DNA of 64,000 nucleotides from JAIPDZ01 sp034522175. GTDB lineage: Bacteria > Desulfobacterota > DSM-4660 > Desulfatiglandales > Desulfatiglandaceae. Within the stretch, counting starts at the first letter, position 1. Each line of letters starts with the position of its first letter. Under the pieces are notes generated by a model. The model saw only the letters and a list, made by a program, of their open reading frames with translations. It had not been told where the DNA came from and did no database searches. The stretch spans positions 4,650,001 through 4,714,000 of the forward strand of contig JAXHLQ010000001.1 in NCBI GenBank assembly GCA_034522175.1. The letters run 5' to 3'. Shown here piece after piece: positions 37,319-46,652 of the stretch. The position numbers and the translations under genes are program-made.

Positions 37319-39124
37319 TTACGCCTCGACCACCCGATTACGGCCGCCCTTCTTGGCCTGGTAGAGGGCCTGATCCGCGGCTTCTACCAGGGATTCTGGC
37401 GTGATGGACGGCTCCGCAATACCGGTGGCCACTCCCTGGCTCACGGTCACATGCTCCGAGACAGTGGATGCCCGATGCGGGATGCGCAGGGCCTCCATGC
37501 CGTTTTTGATCTTTTCCGCTACGGCCATGGCCCCCTTCATATCCGTATCCGGCAGCACCACCACAAACTCCTCACCCCCATAGCGGGCCGCCAGGTCCCC
37601 GGGCCGCTTCAGCCCGCTCTGGATACATTGAGCGACCTGCTTGAGACATTCATCCCCCTTCTGGTGGCCGTAGGCGTCATTGTAGGCCTTAAACAGGTCG
37701 ATATCGACCATGATGATGGAGAGGGGATCCTTGTCCCGGGCCGAGCGACGCCATTCCTTATCCAGCGTTTCTTCAAAATGCCGGCGGTTGGCCACCCCCG
37801 TCAATCCGTCCTGATAAGACATCCGCCGCAGTTTCGCCTCCATTTCCTTTCTGCTGGTGATGTCCCGCACAATGCCGATGGTATGCCACCGGTCTTTGAG
37901 TTTCACAGAAGACATGGAGAGTTCCACGGGAAATTCAGCGCCGTCTTTTCTGACCGCTTTTAATTCAAGGGTCTGGCCTTTGGCGCTTTCCCGAACGGAT
38001 TTTCTGAAGTCCCTGAGTCCCGCTTCATATTGCTCCCGGAGCCGCTTCGGGGCCAGAAGGTCAAGGGTATCCTGGTGATAGGCCTCCGCCGCCGTATACC
38101 CGAATATGGTTTCCGCCGCCGGGTTCCAGTACACGATCCTGCCCCGGGTATCGGTCATGACAATGGCGTCGTGGGCCATGGCGGCAATGGCCCGGAACTG
38201 GGCCTCACTCTCCGCTAAGGTCTCCTCGGTCCGTTTTCGCTCAAGCGCCACCAAAAAAGCGTGACTCAGCTGCTCAATGTGCTCCAGATCTTCCTGTTGA
38301 TATCCCGGTTTTTTATTGGCCAGTCCGATGATGCCCATGGTCCGGCCGCCCAGCTTGAGCGGGACTCCCAGGAAAGAATGGATGACGGGATGTCCTTCAG
38401 GCGTCCCTACACGGTCCGGATGGGTGTCGGGACGGTTGGTGATGAGGGAGCATCCCTCGGTAAGCACCCGGCCCCAGATCCCCCGGATGTCCATATCCCG
38501 GATCATGCGGGAAGCCTTCGAGTCGGCCATTCGGCAGGCCTGCCAACCCGGATCGCTAAGGGCGAAGGTGTCCAGCCGGTTGTCCGTGTTTATTTCACCG
38601 ATAAACCCGAAGCGGCTCCTGGTGATTTCTTCGGCCACGCGCAGACAGGTGGCGGCTACCTCGGTTTCGGTGTTGCAGGTGAGAGTCTCCTGGAACAGCC
38701 GGTTGACGGCATTTAGAAGGCGGGTTTGATTCAGGAGTTGTTCCTGGATGGCTTTCTGACCCGTAATGTCCTCCATGCTCCCTTCATAGCGCTGGACGCG
38801 TCCCTCAGCATCCCTTATGGCACGGCTGTTCTCGCGCACCCACAGCATGTGGCCGTCCCGGTGTCTCAGCCGGACTTCAAAGTTGACCACCACCCCCTTT
38901 TCCCGGATCATGCGCCGCCATCGCTTCTGGTCCTCAGGGTCCACGTAGAGTTCTGATGCGTCCAGCATGATAAATTCATCTTTTTGGGTATACCCCAGCA
39001 TGCGCAGCAGAGCCGGATTGACATCGGTGATGCGACCCTCGGCGGTGGTCCGGTACAGGCCAATGGGTACAGCCCGAAAAAAACTTGCGTAATCAGGGTC
39101 GTTTTGAGTTTGTGCTTTACTCAT
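37319..39124 (-). CDS. PAS-GAF-PAS-GGDEF diguanylate cyclase
   Basis: About 601 residues, no membrane helix. PAS1 is about 10-125 (AVPIGLYRTTAEGRITDVNP), GAF about 135-300 (SRFGFIGEINTDNRLDTF, FLGVPLKLGGRTMGIIGLA), PAS2 about 312-430 (GRIVYWNPAAETIFGYTAAE), and GGDEF about 440-600. The active-site motif is RYGGEEF, and an RxxD inhibitory site (RPGD, 5 residues before GGEEF) is present, so c-di-GMP feedback is likely. No EAL domain is fused. The start is ATG 39124; TTG 39142 is possible but both have poor ribosome sites. Confidence 0.9.
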   Translation of the reverse strand: MSKAQTQNDPDYASFFRAVPIGLYRTTAEGRITDVNPALLRMLGYTQKDEFIMLDASELYVDPEDQKRWRRMIREKGVVVNFEVRLRHRDGHMLWVRENSRAIRDAEGRVQRYEGSMEDITGQKAIQEQLLNQTRLLNAVNRLFQETLTCNTETEVAATCLRVAEEITRSRFGFIGEINTDNRLDTFALSDPGWQACRMADSKASRMIRDMDIRGIWGRVLTEGCSLITNRPDTHPDRVGTPEGHPVIHSFLGVPLKLGGRTMGIIGLANKKPGYQQEDLEHIEQLSHAFLVALERKRTEETLAESEAQFRAIAAMAHDAIVMTDTRGRIVYWNPAAETIFGYTAAEAYHQDTLDLLAPKRLREQYEAGLRDFRKSVRESAKGQTLELKAVRKDGAEFPVELSMSSVKLKDRWHTIGIVRDITSRKEMEAKLRRMSYQDGLTGVANRRHFEETLDKEWRRSARDKDPLSIIMVDIDLFKAYNDAYGHQKGDECLKQVAQCIQSGLKRPGDLAARYGGEEFVVVLPDTDMKGAMAVAEKIKNGMEALRIPHRASTVSEHVTVSQGVATGIAEPSITPESLVEAADQALYQAKKGGRNRVVEA

Positions 39125-39146
39125 GGGTAGTGGAAACAGCAACTAT

Positions 39147-39287
39147 TCAAAAGGATGGAAAAATTTCAAAACCGCCGATGAGGAAATGACGATCGGTGGT
39201 CAAGGCTTTTTCAATATGCAATTCTTTCATGAGGACAAAACTCGTGCAGTCGGTCAAAGAAAAGGATTGATCTCTCCACCTGAAAAA
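39147..39287 (-). pseudogene. C-terminal remnant of a VapC-type PIN toxin
   Basis: The last 46 residues of a PIN toxin remain: RWRDQSFSLTDCTSFVLMKE, ALTTDRHFLIGGFEIFPSF. The S-x-T-D-C-T-S-F and T-x-D-x-H-F elements are characteristic of the VapC C-terminus. The N-terminal two-thirds, with the first acidic residues, is missing between here and the antitoxin stop at 39323, a loss of roughly 250 bases. Not translatable as a toxin. Confidence 0.75.
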
Positions 39288-39322
39288 TTATTGAAGGGCT
39301 CGTTACGCAAACAACCATTTCA

Positions 39323-39577
39323 TCATGGCTCAGTGCCGTAAAGGACCGCATCGTGGCCTACCGATGTCAATCCGTCAGATGATTTTCCCGGTGCCTCGGC
39401 ATGATACAAGGGATCTTTTTCCAACGGTGTGGCTGGGTAATCCATTGGGTCAACGGGTACGATTCGAAAGGCTGGCCGGCTTCTGTAAAGCACGGTAAAT
39501 TGTTTTCCCCGACGGACGCTTTCCACGATTTTCGGCAGGGTCGCTCGAAGCTCTTTGGTATTGATGATTGTTTTCAT
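39323..39577 (-). CDS. Phd/YefM-family antitoxin, orphaned
   Basis: An 84-residue antitoxin (MKTIINTKELRATLPKIVES, TVLYRSRPAFRIVPVDP, acidic tail). The start is ATG 39577; the longer frame upstream is not needed. Its cognate PIN toxin survives only as a C-terminal fragment immediately downstream (39147-39287). The antitoxin itself has no visible lesion and could still repress or cross-neutralise. Confidence 0.75.
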   Translation of the reverse strand: MKTIINTKELRATLPKIVESVRRGKQFTVLYRSRPAFRIVPVDPMDYPATPLEKDPLYHAEAPGKSSDGLTSVGHDAVLYGTEP

Positions 39578-39749
39578 TTCGATACCCCCAAGCCAGCTTA
39601 CAACGTTCATCTTGAGTTTAAGAAGGTGGGAGGCTATTGTCAACAGTGCCAATCTCTGTCAAGGGAAATCTTGATGCCTTGAAGGGAGAGGCGGCTTCTG
39701 ATATTATTGTCTGAATACAGAGTGTTGAATTATCCATTGTCTGACCCGC

Positions 39750-40496
39750 ATGATGACCTTTCTGCCCTACATACTCTTTTTAATCGGTTTCCCCCTTCTC
39801 ATAAAGGGCGCGGATCTTCTCGTGGACGTCGCGTCTTCACTGGCGCGGCGATTTTATGTGTCCGACCTGGTCATCGGGCTGACCGTGGTGGCCTTCGGCA
39901 CGTCCAGTCCCGAGCTTTTTGTGAACGTCATTTCGAGCCTCAAAGGGAATACGGATATTGCCATCGCCAATGTCCTTGGCAGCAATATCGCCAACATTTT
40001 TCTGATCCTGGGCGTCGCGTCGATCATCTATCCCCTGTCGGTGTCGGAAGGCACCGTGTGGAAGGAAATTCCTTTGGCCCTCCTCGCCGCTGCGCTGGCG
40101 GGTATCCTCGTCAAAGACCAATTGATTGACAGGACCGCTTCCTCTGTCCTTTCTCGAATAGACGGACTGGTTCTGCTCGCCTTTTTTATCGTTTTCTTAT
40201 ACTATTCGTTCTCCATCGCCAGAACCATCGAAGGGATGGGATCCCATGTGCCTTCAAAGCAGTACACGCTTTTTAAATCCGTCAGTCTAATATTTGCAGG
40301 TCTGGCCGGATTGGTGCTCGGGGGCAAGTGGATCGTGGACGGGGCCGCGCACATGGCCTTGAAATTGGGCTTGAGCCAGCCTCCTCCTTTTTGTCTGCAT
40401 GTTTACCGGTAAGCGCCGGTCCCTGGACCGGTGGGAGGGGGGAGTCTTCCTGGGACTGTATGCCTGTTATATGGTCGTGGTAGTGATGTTGGGATG
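39750..40496 (+). pseudogene. K+-dependent-type Na/Ca exchanger with internal deletion
   Basis: The N-terminal half is well preserved: helices, the alpha-1 repeat TVVAFGTSSPELFVNVISSL and GNTDIAIANVLGSNIANIFL. After LALKLGLSQ (about 40380) the sequence jumps to LLLFVCMFTGKRRSLDRWEG, the last extracellular/helix part, ending in VVVVMLG and a stop at 40496. The alpha-2 repeat (G-T-S-L-P-E-L) and about 90 residues around it are missing, and the frame changes at the join. The two alpha repeats are both needed for transport, so the protein should be inactive. A mis-assembly between repeats is an alternative. Confidence 0.75.
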
Positions 40497-40598
40497 ATTG
40501 GTATGGAATGTCATGATAAGTTTCACCCTTGATTTTGGTTACCCTTTGTCAAGGATCGGCATGTAAATTCCAAATCTCAAAATACAAATAACAAACAA

Positions 40599-41012
40599 AT
40601 GCCAATGACTGAAATTCGAAATCCCAAACAACAGAACAAAGCGACCAGCGTGCGAAATGGGAAACCTGTTTATGATCTTGAGGAGCGGACGTTTCAATTC
40701 GCCAAAGCTGTTCGACTCTTTATTAACACATTGCCCAAGACAATGGCCAATGCAGAAGACGGAAAACAGCTGATACGGGCCTCCGGTTCAGTTGGATCCA
40801 ATTACCGTGAAGCCAACGAATCATTGAGCAAGAAGGACTTTTCAATGAGGATAAAGATATCCCGGAAGGAAGCAAAGGAGAGTGCCTATTGGCTCCGTCT
40901 GATTCATGAGTGTAACAAATTGGAAAACCACAGTGTGGCGCTGCAGCTATTTCAGGAGGCCAATGAACTCAAGAAAATTTTATCTGCCATTCTCGAAAAG
41001 TCGAGACACTGA
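40599..41012 (+). CDS. four-helix-bundle (23S rRNA-intervening sequence, IVP) protein
   Basis: A 137-residue protein of the S23/IVP family: YDLEERTFQFAKAVRLFINT, GKQLIRASGSVGSNYREAN, EAKESAYWLRLIHECN. These proteins form pentamers, are encoded within 23S rRNA intervening sequences in some bacteria, and are also scattered through Desulfobacterota and CPR genomes. Function is unknown. The start is uncertain; residues before VYDLEER overlap a flanking AT-rich repeat. Near-mirrored AAATC-rich sequences lie on each side (40565-40630 and 41020-41075), suggesting it moved as a unit. Confidence 0.8.
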   Translation: MPMTEIRNPKQQNKATSVRNGKPVYDLEERTFQFAKAVRLFINTLPKTMANAEDGKQLIRASGSVGSNYREANESLSKKDFSMRIKISRKEAKESAYWLRLIHECNKLENHSVALQLFQEANELKKILSAILEKSRH

Positions 41013-41092
41013 CGTTGTTTGGTATTTGAGATTTGGTGTTTATTTGTCATTTGTGATTTGGAATTTGAGGTTTTCTAAAGGGGGTTATTCAA

Positions 41093-42705
41093 ATGGAAGT
41101 TACTGATTTAATGCCTGATTTTGGTCTTGAACACGCGGGGCTGCATGATCTCTTGCAGGTCTACTGGAATCTCTCCACACCGGCTCTTTATGAATACGCG
41201 CTTCGACGCTATGAGGGGCACCTGGCCCATCTGGGCCCCCTGGTGGTTTCGATGGGTCAGCACACCGGTCGCGCTGCCAAAGACAAATATGTGGTAGATG
41301 AACCCAAAACCACTCAAGACATCTGGTGGGGCAAGGTGAATGTGAAATACCCCGAGGGCAAGTTCCATGCCCTCCACCAGCGCATGGCCGCCTATCTGCG
41401 GGGAAAAACCGTATTTGTTCAGGACTGCTATGCAGGCGCAGACCCCAGCCACCGCCATGCGGTACGGGTGATCAACGAATATGCATGGCACAATCTCTTT
41501 GTCCGCAACATGTTCATTCAGATGCCCCGGGAGCGGGAGGTCATTAAATCATTTGTTCCCGAATTCACGGTCCTGCACTGCCCCAACTTCAATGCGGACC
41601 CCGACGAAGACGCAACCCGAAGCGGAACATTTGTGGCCATCAATATCGGCGAACGGTTGATCCTCATCGGCGGGACCGCCTATGCCGGGGAGATCAAGAA
41701 GTCGGTCTTTTCAGCGTTGAATTTCCTCCTGCCCGAAAAAGAGGTGTTGTCCATGCACTGTTCGGCCAATGTGAGTCTGAACGATCCGGAGAACGTGGCC
41801 ATTTTTTTCGGGCTTTCCGGGACAGGGAAAACGACCCTGTCGGCGGATCCGGCAAGGCGGCTCGTCGGGGATGATGAACACGGTTGGTCAGAAGAGGGGA
41901 TTTTCAATTTTGAAGGCGGTTGTTATGCCAAGGTCATCAACCTGTCTCCAGAGAATGAACCAGAAATATATGCGTGCACCCGCCGGTTCGGGACCATCCT
42001 GGAGAATGTCTCCATGAACCCGGCCATTCGAAGAATCGACTTGAACGACGCGAGTCTGACGGAGAACACCCGGGCCTCTTATCCCCTGACGCATCTTCCC
42101 AACATCGTTCGATCCGGCATGGCCGGTCACCCGCGCAACGTCGTTATGCTGACGGCAGATGCCTTCGGGGTCTTACCGCCTATCGCCCGGTTGACGCCGG
42201 AGCAGGCCATGTATCACTTCATCAGCGGATATACCGCCAAACTGGCGGGCACTGAGAAGGGCGTGACAGAGCCTACAGCGGTATTCAGTGCCTGCTTCGG
42301 CGCTCCCTTCATGATTCGTCACCCCTCGGTCTATGCTCAGTTATTGGCCGACAAGATCGATAGACACGGTGCAGCCTGCTGGCTGGTCAACACCGGATGG
42401 ACCGGGGGGCCGTATGGTGTGGGAAAACGTATGAAAATTGAATATACCCGGGCGCTTTTGAATGCGGCGCTGGACGGGTCCCTTGAGGAAGTGGGCATGA
42501 CGGAAGATCCGATCTTCGGATTTCAAGTTCCACGCTCGTTCGAAGCATCCCCGACGAGGTCTTGAATCCCCGAAGCACATGGCCCCACCCGGCCGACTAT
42601 GATGATCAGGCGCAAAAACTGGCGGCCCTTTTTCGGGAAAACTTCAAACAGTTTGAAGACCAGGTTTCAGCGGAAGTACTGGCAGCAGGACCTGTCCAAA
42701 GATGA
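41093..42705 (+). CDS. pckA: phosphoenolpyruvate carboxykinase (ATP), frameshifted near the C-terminus
   Basis: Converts oxaloacetate and ATP to PEP and CO2 for gluconeogenesis. The sequence has FVQDCYAGADPSHRHAV, the kinase-1a P-loop GLSGTGKTTLSADP with the second site VGDDEHGW, NFEGGCYAK and TEKGVTEPTAVFSACFG. A one-base shift near 42547 derails the end; the other frame gives IPDEVLNPRSTWPHPADYDD and a stop at 42705, about 537 residues, the normal length. AAGGGGG lies about 8 bases before the ATG. With pyk and the PEP-synthase-like protein it makes up the PEP-pyruvate-oxaloacetate node, although the genes are unlinked. Confidence 0.93.
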
Positions 42706-43201
42706 GAAGTGCTAAAGTAATAAAGTAACGAATATTGATAAGATACTAAGATTTAAAGAGTATGAATGAAAAACGCAGGTCTCTTTTTTCTCAGCGTCCC
42801 CCCGTCTCAGTGGGAATGGGCCGGAGATTAGCGGTTGACATTTCAGCATATTGACCTCTATGATCAACGCCGCTTTGTACGCCTGAAGAAGCGATTAGTG
42901 CTTAGCTATAGAGAAGTTACCCGAAAATTGGTGCGCAAAACTTGAGTAGTAGTTCCAAATCGAAATCGGGATCGCTATCGAAAATCGGAACGTCATCGGG
43001 ACCGGGACATCAAAGATGCCCTGTCGATCACTTTTCATTATAGGATAGGTCGTCTAAGCGACAACGAAAATAGGGTCCAATAAGCACCGGGGCTTATAGA
43101 TACGACGAATTCGATTCCGATCCCGATAGCGATTTCGATTGGCGCGCTCAGGACATAAAGTCCCCACTTAAATGGTATCACTTCTAAATTCGTTGATTGA
43201 T
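42706..43201. other. 495-base gene-free region before hypA
   Basis: No gene is evident. It contains an inverted pair of C-G-A-T-rich arms (about 42957-42990 and 43109-43140) described as a repeat below. The rest is unremarkable. The hypA start is at 43202, so the promoter for the hyp operon probably lies here; no strong consensus was found. Confidence 0.5.
42957..43155. repeat. CGAT-rich palindromic element, copy 1
   Basis: Left arm AATCGAAATCGGGATCGCTA (42957) and right arm CCCGATAGCGATTTCGATTG (43122-43141) are roughly inverted. The right arm and its GGC border recur almost exactly at 49363-49382, so this is a dispersed family. Confidence 0.7.
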
Positions 43202-43543
43202 ATGCACGAAATGTCCATTGCACAGAGTCTGATCGACATCATACAGGAGGAGATGGACCGGCACGAGGCGACCTCACTCAAATCGGTGAGACTCAATATC
43301 GGTCAAATTTCCGCTGTGGTTCCCGAGTCGCTCTCATTTTGCTTTGAAGTCATCACGACCGGTACGCCGCTCGAGGGCGCCGAACTGATCATGGATATGG
43401 TGCCGTTGACAGGTTCATGCCGGGCCTGCAAAGAAACATTTGAAATCGAAGATTATGCGTTTAGCTGCCCCAAGTGCGGCAGCCCGGAGATCGACACCAT
43501 CTCCGGACAGGACCTCTCCATCGTGGAAATGGAGGTGGATTGA
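43202..43543 (+). CDS. hypA: hydrogenase maturation nickel metallochaperone HypA
   Basis: Delivers nickel to NiFe hydrogenases (and to HypB). The 113-residue protein starts MHEMSIAQSLIDII, keeping the N-terminal nickel ligand His2, and has a zinc finger with Cys pairs in CRACKETF and CPKCGS. The frame opens 30 bases earlier, but the M-H-E start is diagnostic. Followed by hypB after about 100 bases of AT-rich DNA. Confidence 0.93.
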   Translation: MHEMSIAQSLIDIIQEEMDRHEATSLKSVRLNIGQISAVVPESLSFCFEVITTGTPLEGAELIMDMVPLTGSCRACKETFEIEDYAFSCPKCGSPEIDTISGQDLSIVEMEVD

Positions 43544-43645
43544 GGTCGGGAAGCAGTTACAGTTAAACAGTTTTCTCAAGAAACTAACGGCTGGCATCTA
43601 ATAGCTGACAGCTTGGAGCCAATGAGCTAACCCCAGGGAGACATT

Positions 43646-44308
43646 ATGACGAAAGTATCTGTGGTAAAAAACATCCTTGAAGCCAATGATCGCATTGCCC
43701 AGGAGAATCGAGCCATCTTTGATGAAAAGGGCCTGATGGTCTTTAATCTTATGAGCTCCCCGGGGGCAGGAAAGACCTCCCTGCTGGAAAAGACGGTGGA
43801 GGCCTTGAGCCAGACGCTCAAAATCGGCGTGATCGAAGGCGACATTCAGTCTTCGCACGATGCCGAACGAATCGCCGAGAAGGGTATCCCGGTGGTCCAG
43901 ATCAACACCGGCGGAGCCTGTCATCTCGACGGCAACATGATCCGGGATACCTTTAAGGATTTCGATTTCGACGCCCTCGACCTTCTCGTGGTGGAAAATG
44001 TGGGCAATCTGGTCTGCCCGGCCGAATTCCAGGTGGGGGAAGACTTCAAGGCCATGATTTTGAGCGTTACCGAGGGGGACGACAAACCCTCAAAGTACCC
44101 ACTCATGTTTCGAGAGTCCAGGGTATTGCTGATCAACAAAATCGATTTGCTTCCGCATCTCGATGTCAGCCTCGATCGAATCAAGGAAGAGGCATCGAAG
44201 ATCAATCCCCATCTCGTGATATTCGAGGTCTCGTGTAAGACCGGGGAAGGATTGGACCGTTGGTATGCCTGGCTTCAGGACGCGGTGAAGGAACGGGCGT
44301 CCGTTTGA
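43646..44308 (+). CDS. hypB: hydrogenase maturation GTPase HypB
   Basis: A GTPase that inserts nickel with HypA. The 220-residue protein has the P-loop SSPGAGKTSLLE near residue 37, the metal-site Cys-His pair in GGACHLDGNMI, the D-L-L-V-V-E-N-V-G-N-L-V-C-P switch region, and NKIDLLPHLD. There is no His-rich N-terminal extension, so nickel storage is not expected. AGGGAGA lies 5 bases before the ATG. Confidence 0.95.
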   Translation: MTKVSVVKNILEANDRIAQENRAIFDEKGLMVFNLMSSPGAGKTSLLEKTVEALSQTLKIGVIEGDIQSSHDAERIAEKGIPVVQINTGGACHLDGNMIRDTFKDFDFDALDLLVVENVGNLVCPAEFQVGEDFKAMILSVTEGDDKPSKYPLMFRESRVLLINKIDLLPHLDVSLDRIKEEASKINPHLVIFEVSCKTGEGLDRWYAWLQDAVKERASV

Positions 44309-44330
44309 GGGAGTTTTTGGACAGCAATCC

Positions 44331-46652
44331 ATGAACCAGCGGTTCAAAGGCGCAATCGAGGGGATTGTTCAAGGCGTCGGCTTCCGCCCCTTCATCTACA
44401 GGCTCGCCGCTCGACATGCCCTGTCCGGATATGTCACCAACACGGCGAGCGGCGTGGACCTTGAAATTCAGGGCGAGGAAACCGATGTCCATCGATTCAT
44501 TGAGGCCCTGCCGACCGAGCTCCCGCCGCTTGCCCATATCGCCTCTGCAGCGTGGCGACCTCTCCCGGTCAAGAAAGAGGGTTTCTTTCAGATACGGATG
44601 AGTGAGACAGGAGAAGAGCGCTCCGCCCTCATCTCACCTGATGTGTGTGTCTGTGCAGATTGCCTCCGTGAAATGAGAGACCCCGCCAATCGGCGATTCG
44701 GGTATCCGTTCATCAACTGTACCAATTGCGGCCCCCGGTACACCATTATCAAGGATATCCCCTATGACCGGGCTGCCACCACCATGGACGTCTTCACCAT
44801 GTGCCCGGCCTGTCGGGCGGAATACGACAACCCTGCGGACCGGCGGTTTCATGCTCAGCCCAACGCCTGCTGGGAATGCGGGCCCCGGGTTTCACTCCAT
44901 GATCCGGAGGGAGCCCTCATCCAGTGTGCGAATCCAATTAAAAAAAGCATTTCCCTCTTGAGCCGGGGGGCCATCCTTGCCATCAAGGGATTGGGGGGCT
45001 TTCATCTCGCGGTGAATGCAGAAGACCATGAGGCAGTGGTCAGATTAAGGAAAAGAAAACATAGAGAAGAAAAGCCGTTAGCAATAATGGTTAAACATTT
45101 AGATAATGTTTTTAAGCTGGCGCATGTTGACCCGGTGGAGCGGAAACTTCTGCGGTCAGGTCAGCGTCCCATCGTGATCCTCAAGAAGAGACGCTCGCAC
45201 GGTTTGTCTCCTCAGGTGGCGCCCAAAAACACCCATATCGGCATCATGCTCCCCTACACGCCGCTTCACTATCTCCTCATGGAGGGGCTCTTTAGGGCAT
45301 TGGTCATGACCAGCGGCAACATGACGGAAGAACCCATCAATACGACCAACCCAAACGCGTTCAAGAACCTCCACAAAATCGCCGATTACTTCCTGATTCA
45401 TAACCGGAACATCTATCTCAGGAGTGATGACTCGGTGGTCCGGGTCATCGATGGTGTACCGCGGCAGATCAGGCGGTCGCGGGGCTATGTGCCGCGGCCG
45501 CTTTTCCTTTCGCCCGAACTCAACACGCTGCCCCCGGTTCTCTCGGTAGGCGGAGAACTCAAGGATACCGTTTGCCTCACCAAGGCGAATCGGGCCTTTT
45601 TAAGCCAGCACATCGGGGATATGGAAAATCTGGAGACCCTGGAATTCTTCAACTTGACTGTCCGTCACCTGAAACGAATCCTGGAAATTCAGCCCGAGGT
45701 CATCGCCCACGATCTGCACCCGGATTATCTGAGTTCAAAATTTGCAAGGCATCAGTCCGAGGCCCCCACCCTGGCAATCCAGCATCACCACGCCCATGGG
45801 GTGGGCTGCATGGCGGAACACGGCCTCAAGGACCCGGTGATCGGTGTGGTGCTGGACGGCACCGGTCTGGGAACCGACGGTCAGATCTGGGGAGGTGAAA
45901 TCCTGCTCTGCGATTTGACCTCATTTGAGCGAAGGGCGCATCTAACCTATGTCCCCCTTCCCGGCGGGGATGCGGCGGCCCGCTTTCCGTGGCGAATGGC
46001 AATGGCCTACCTTTATGAGGTATTCGGAGATGACTGCTTCAATCTTCCGATTCCCTTCGTACAGAAGCTCGATCAGCAGGAGGCGGCGCTGATTCTCCGT
46101 ATGGCCCGAAAGGGAGTGAATTCGCCGCTGACCTCGAGCTTCGGGCGGTTGTTCGATGCCGTGTCCGCTCTGATCGGTCTCAGAAATAAGATTGCGTACG
46201 AGGGACAGGCGGCCATTGAACTGGAGATGTGCCAGACCCAAAAGGAAGAGGGGGAATATGCGTGGAAAATCGATCAGCAGGGAGACCGATGGGTCATGTC
46301 TGTGGATGAAACCATTCGTATGGTGGTGGACGACTTGCGCAAGGGGACCCGGCGCGGTATGATCAGCCGTCGGTTTCATCGGTCCGTCATCAAGATGCTG
46401 ACAGCGGCCTGCCAAAAGGTAAAGGAGGAGAGTGGATTGAATCGCATCTGTCTCAGCGGAGGCTGTTTTCAAAACGCCACACTCCTGAGTGGATTGACCA
46501 CGGCGCTTGAAGGAAGCGGCTTTGAGGTCTACAGCCATGTCCAGGTTCCCACCAATGACGGCGCGCTCTGTCTGGGCCAGGCGGTTTGTGCGGGACTGAC
46601 ACATGCCGGAATGAAAGGGGCGTTTGCAGAATCCTATGAAATACATGGATGA
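44331..46652 (+). CDS. hypF: hydrogenase maturation carbamoyltransferase HypF
   Basis: Makes the carbamoyl-AMP intermediate for the cyanide ligand of NiFe hydrogenase. The 773-residue protein has an N-terminal acylphosphatase domain (GIVQGVGFRPFIYRLA), two zinc fingers (CVCADCLREM; CPACRAEYDN, CWECGP), a YrdC/Sua5 domain (GLGGFHLAVNAEDH, KRKHREEKPLAIMVK), and a Kae1-like C-terminal half (HHHAHGVGCMAEHG, VVLDGTGLGTDGQIWGGE). All domains are complete; hypD starts 17 bases before its stop. Confidence 0.96.
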   Translation: MNQRFKGAIEGIVQGVGFRPFIYRLAARHALSGYVTNTASGVDLEIQGEETDVHRFIEALPTELPPLAHIASAAWRPLPVKKEGFFQIRMSETGEERSALISPDVCVCADCLREMRDPANRRFGYPFINCTNCGPRYTIIKDIPYDRAATTMDVFTMCPACRAEYDNPADRRFHAQPNACWECGPRVSLHDPEGALIQCANPIKKSISLLSRGAILAIKGLGGFHLAVNAEDHEAVVRLRKRKHREEKPLAIMVKHLDNVFKLAHVDPVERKLLRSGQRPIVILKKRRSHGLSPQVAPKNTHIGIMLPYTPLHYLLMEGLFRALVMTSGNMTEEPINTTNPNAFKNLHKIADYFLIHNRNIYLRSDDSVVRVIDGVPRQIRRSRGYVPRPLFLSPELNTLPPVLSVGGELKDTVCLTKANRAFLSQHIGDMENLETLEFFNLTVRHLKRILEIQPEVIAHDLHPDYLSSKFARHQSEAPTLAIQHHHAHGVGCMAEHGLKDPVIGVVLDGTGLGTDGQIWGGEILLCDLTSFERRAHLTYVPLPGGDAAARFPWRMAMAYLYEVFGDDCFNLPIPFVQKLDQQEAALILRMARKGVNSPLTSSFGRLFDAVSALIGLRNKIAYEGQAAIELEMCQTQKEEGEYAWKIDQQGDRWVMSVDETIRMVVDDLRKGTRRGMISRRFHRSVIKMLTAACQKVKEESGLNRICLSGGCFQNATLLSGLTTALEGSGFEVYSHVQVPTNDGALCLGQAVCAGLTHAGMKGAFAESYEIHG

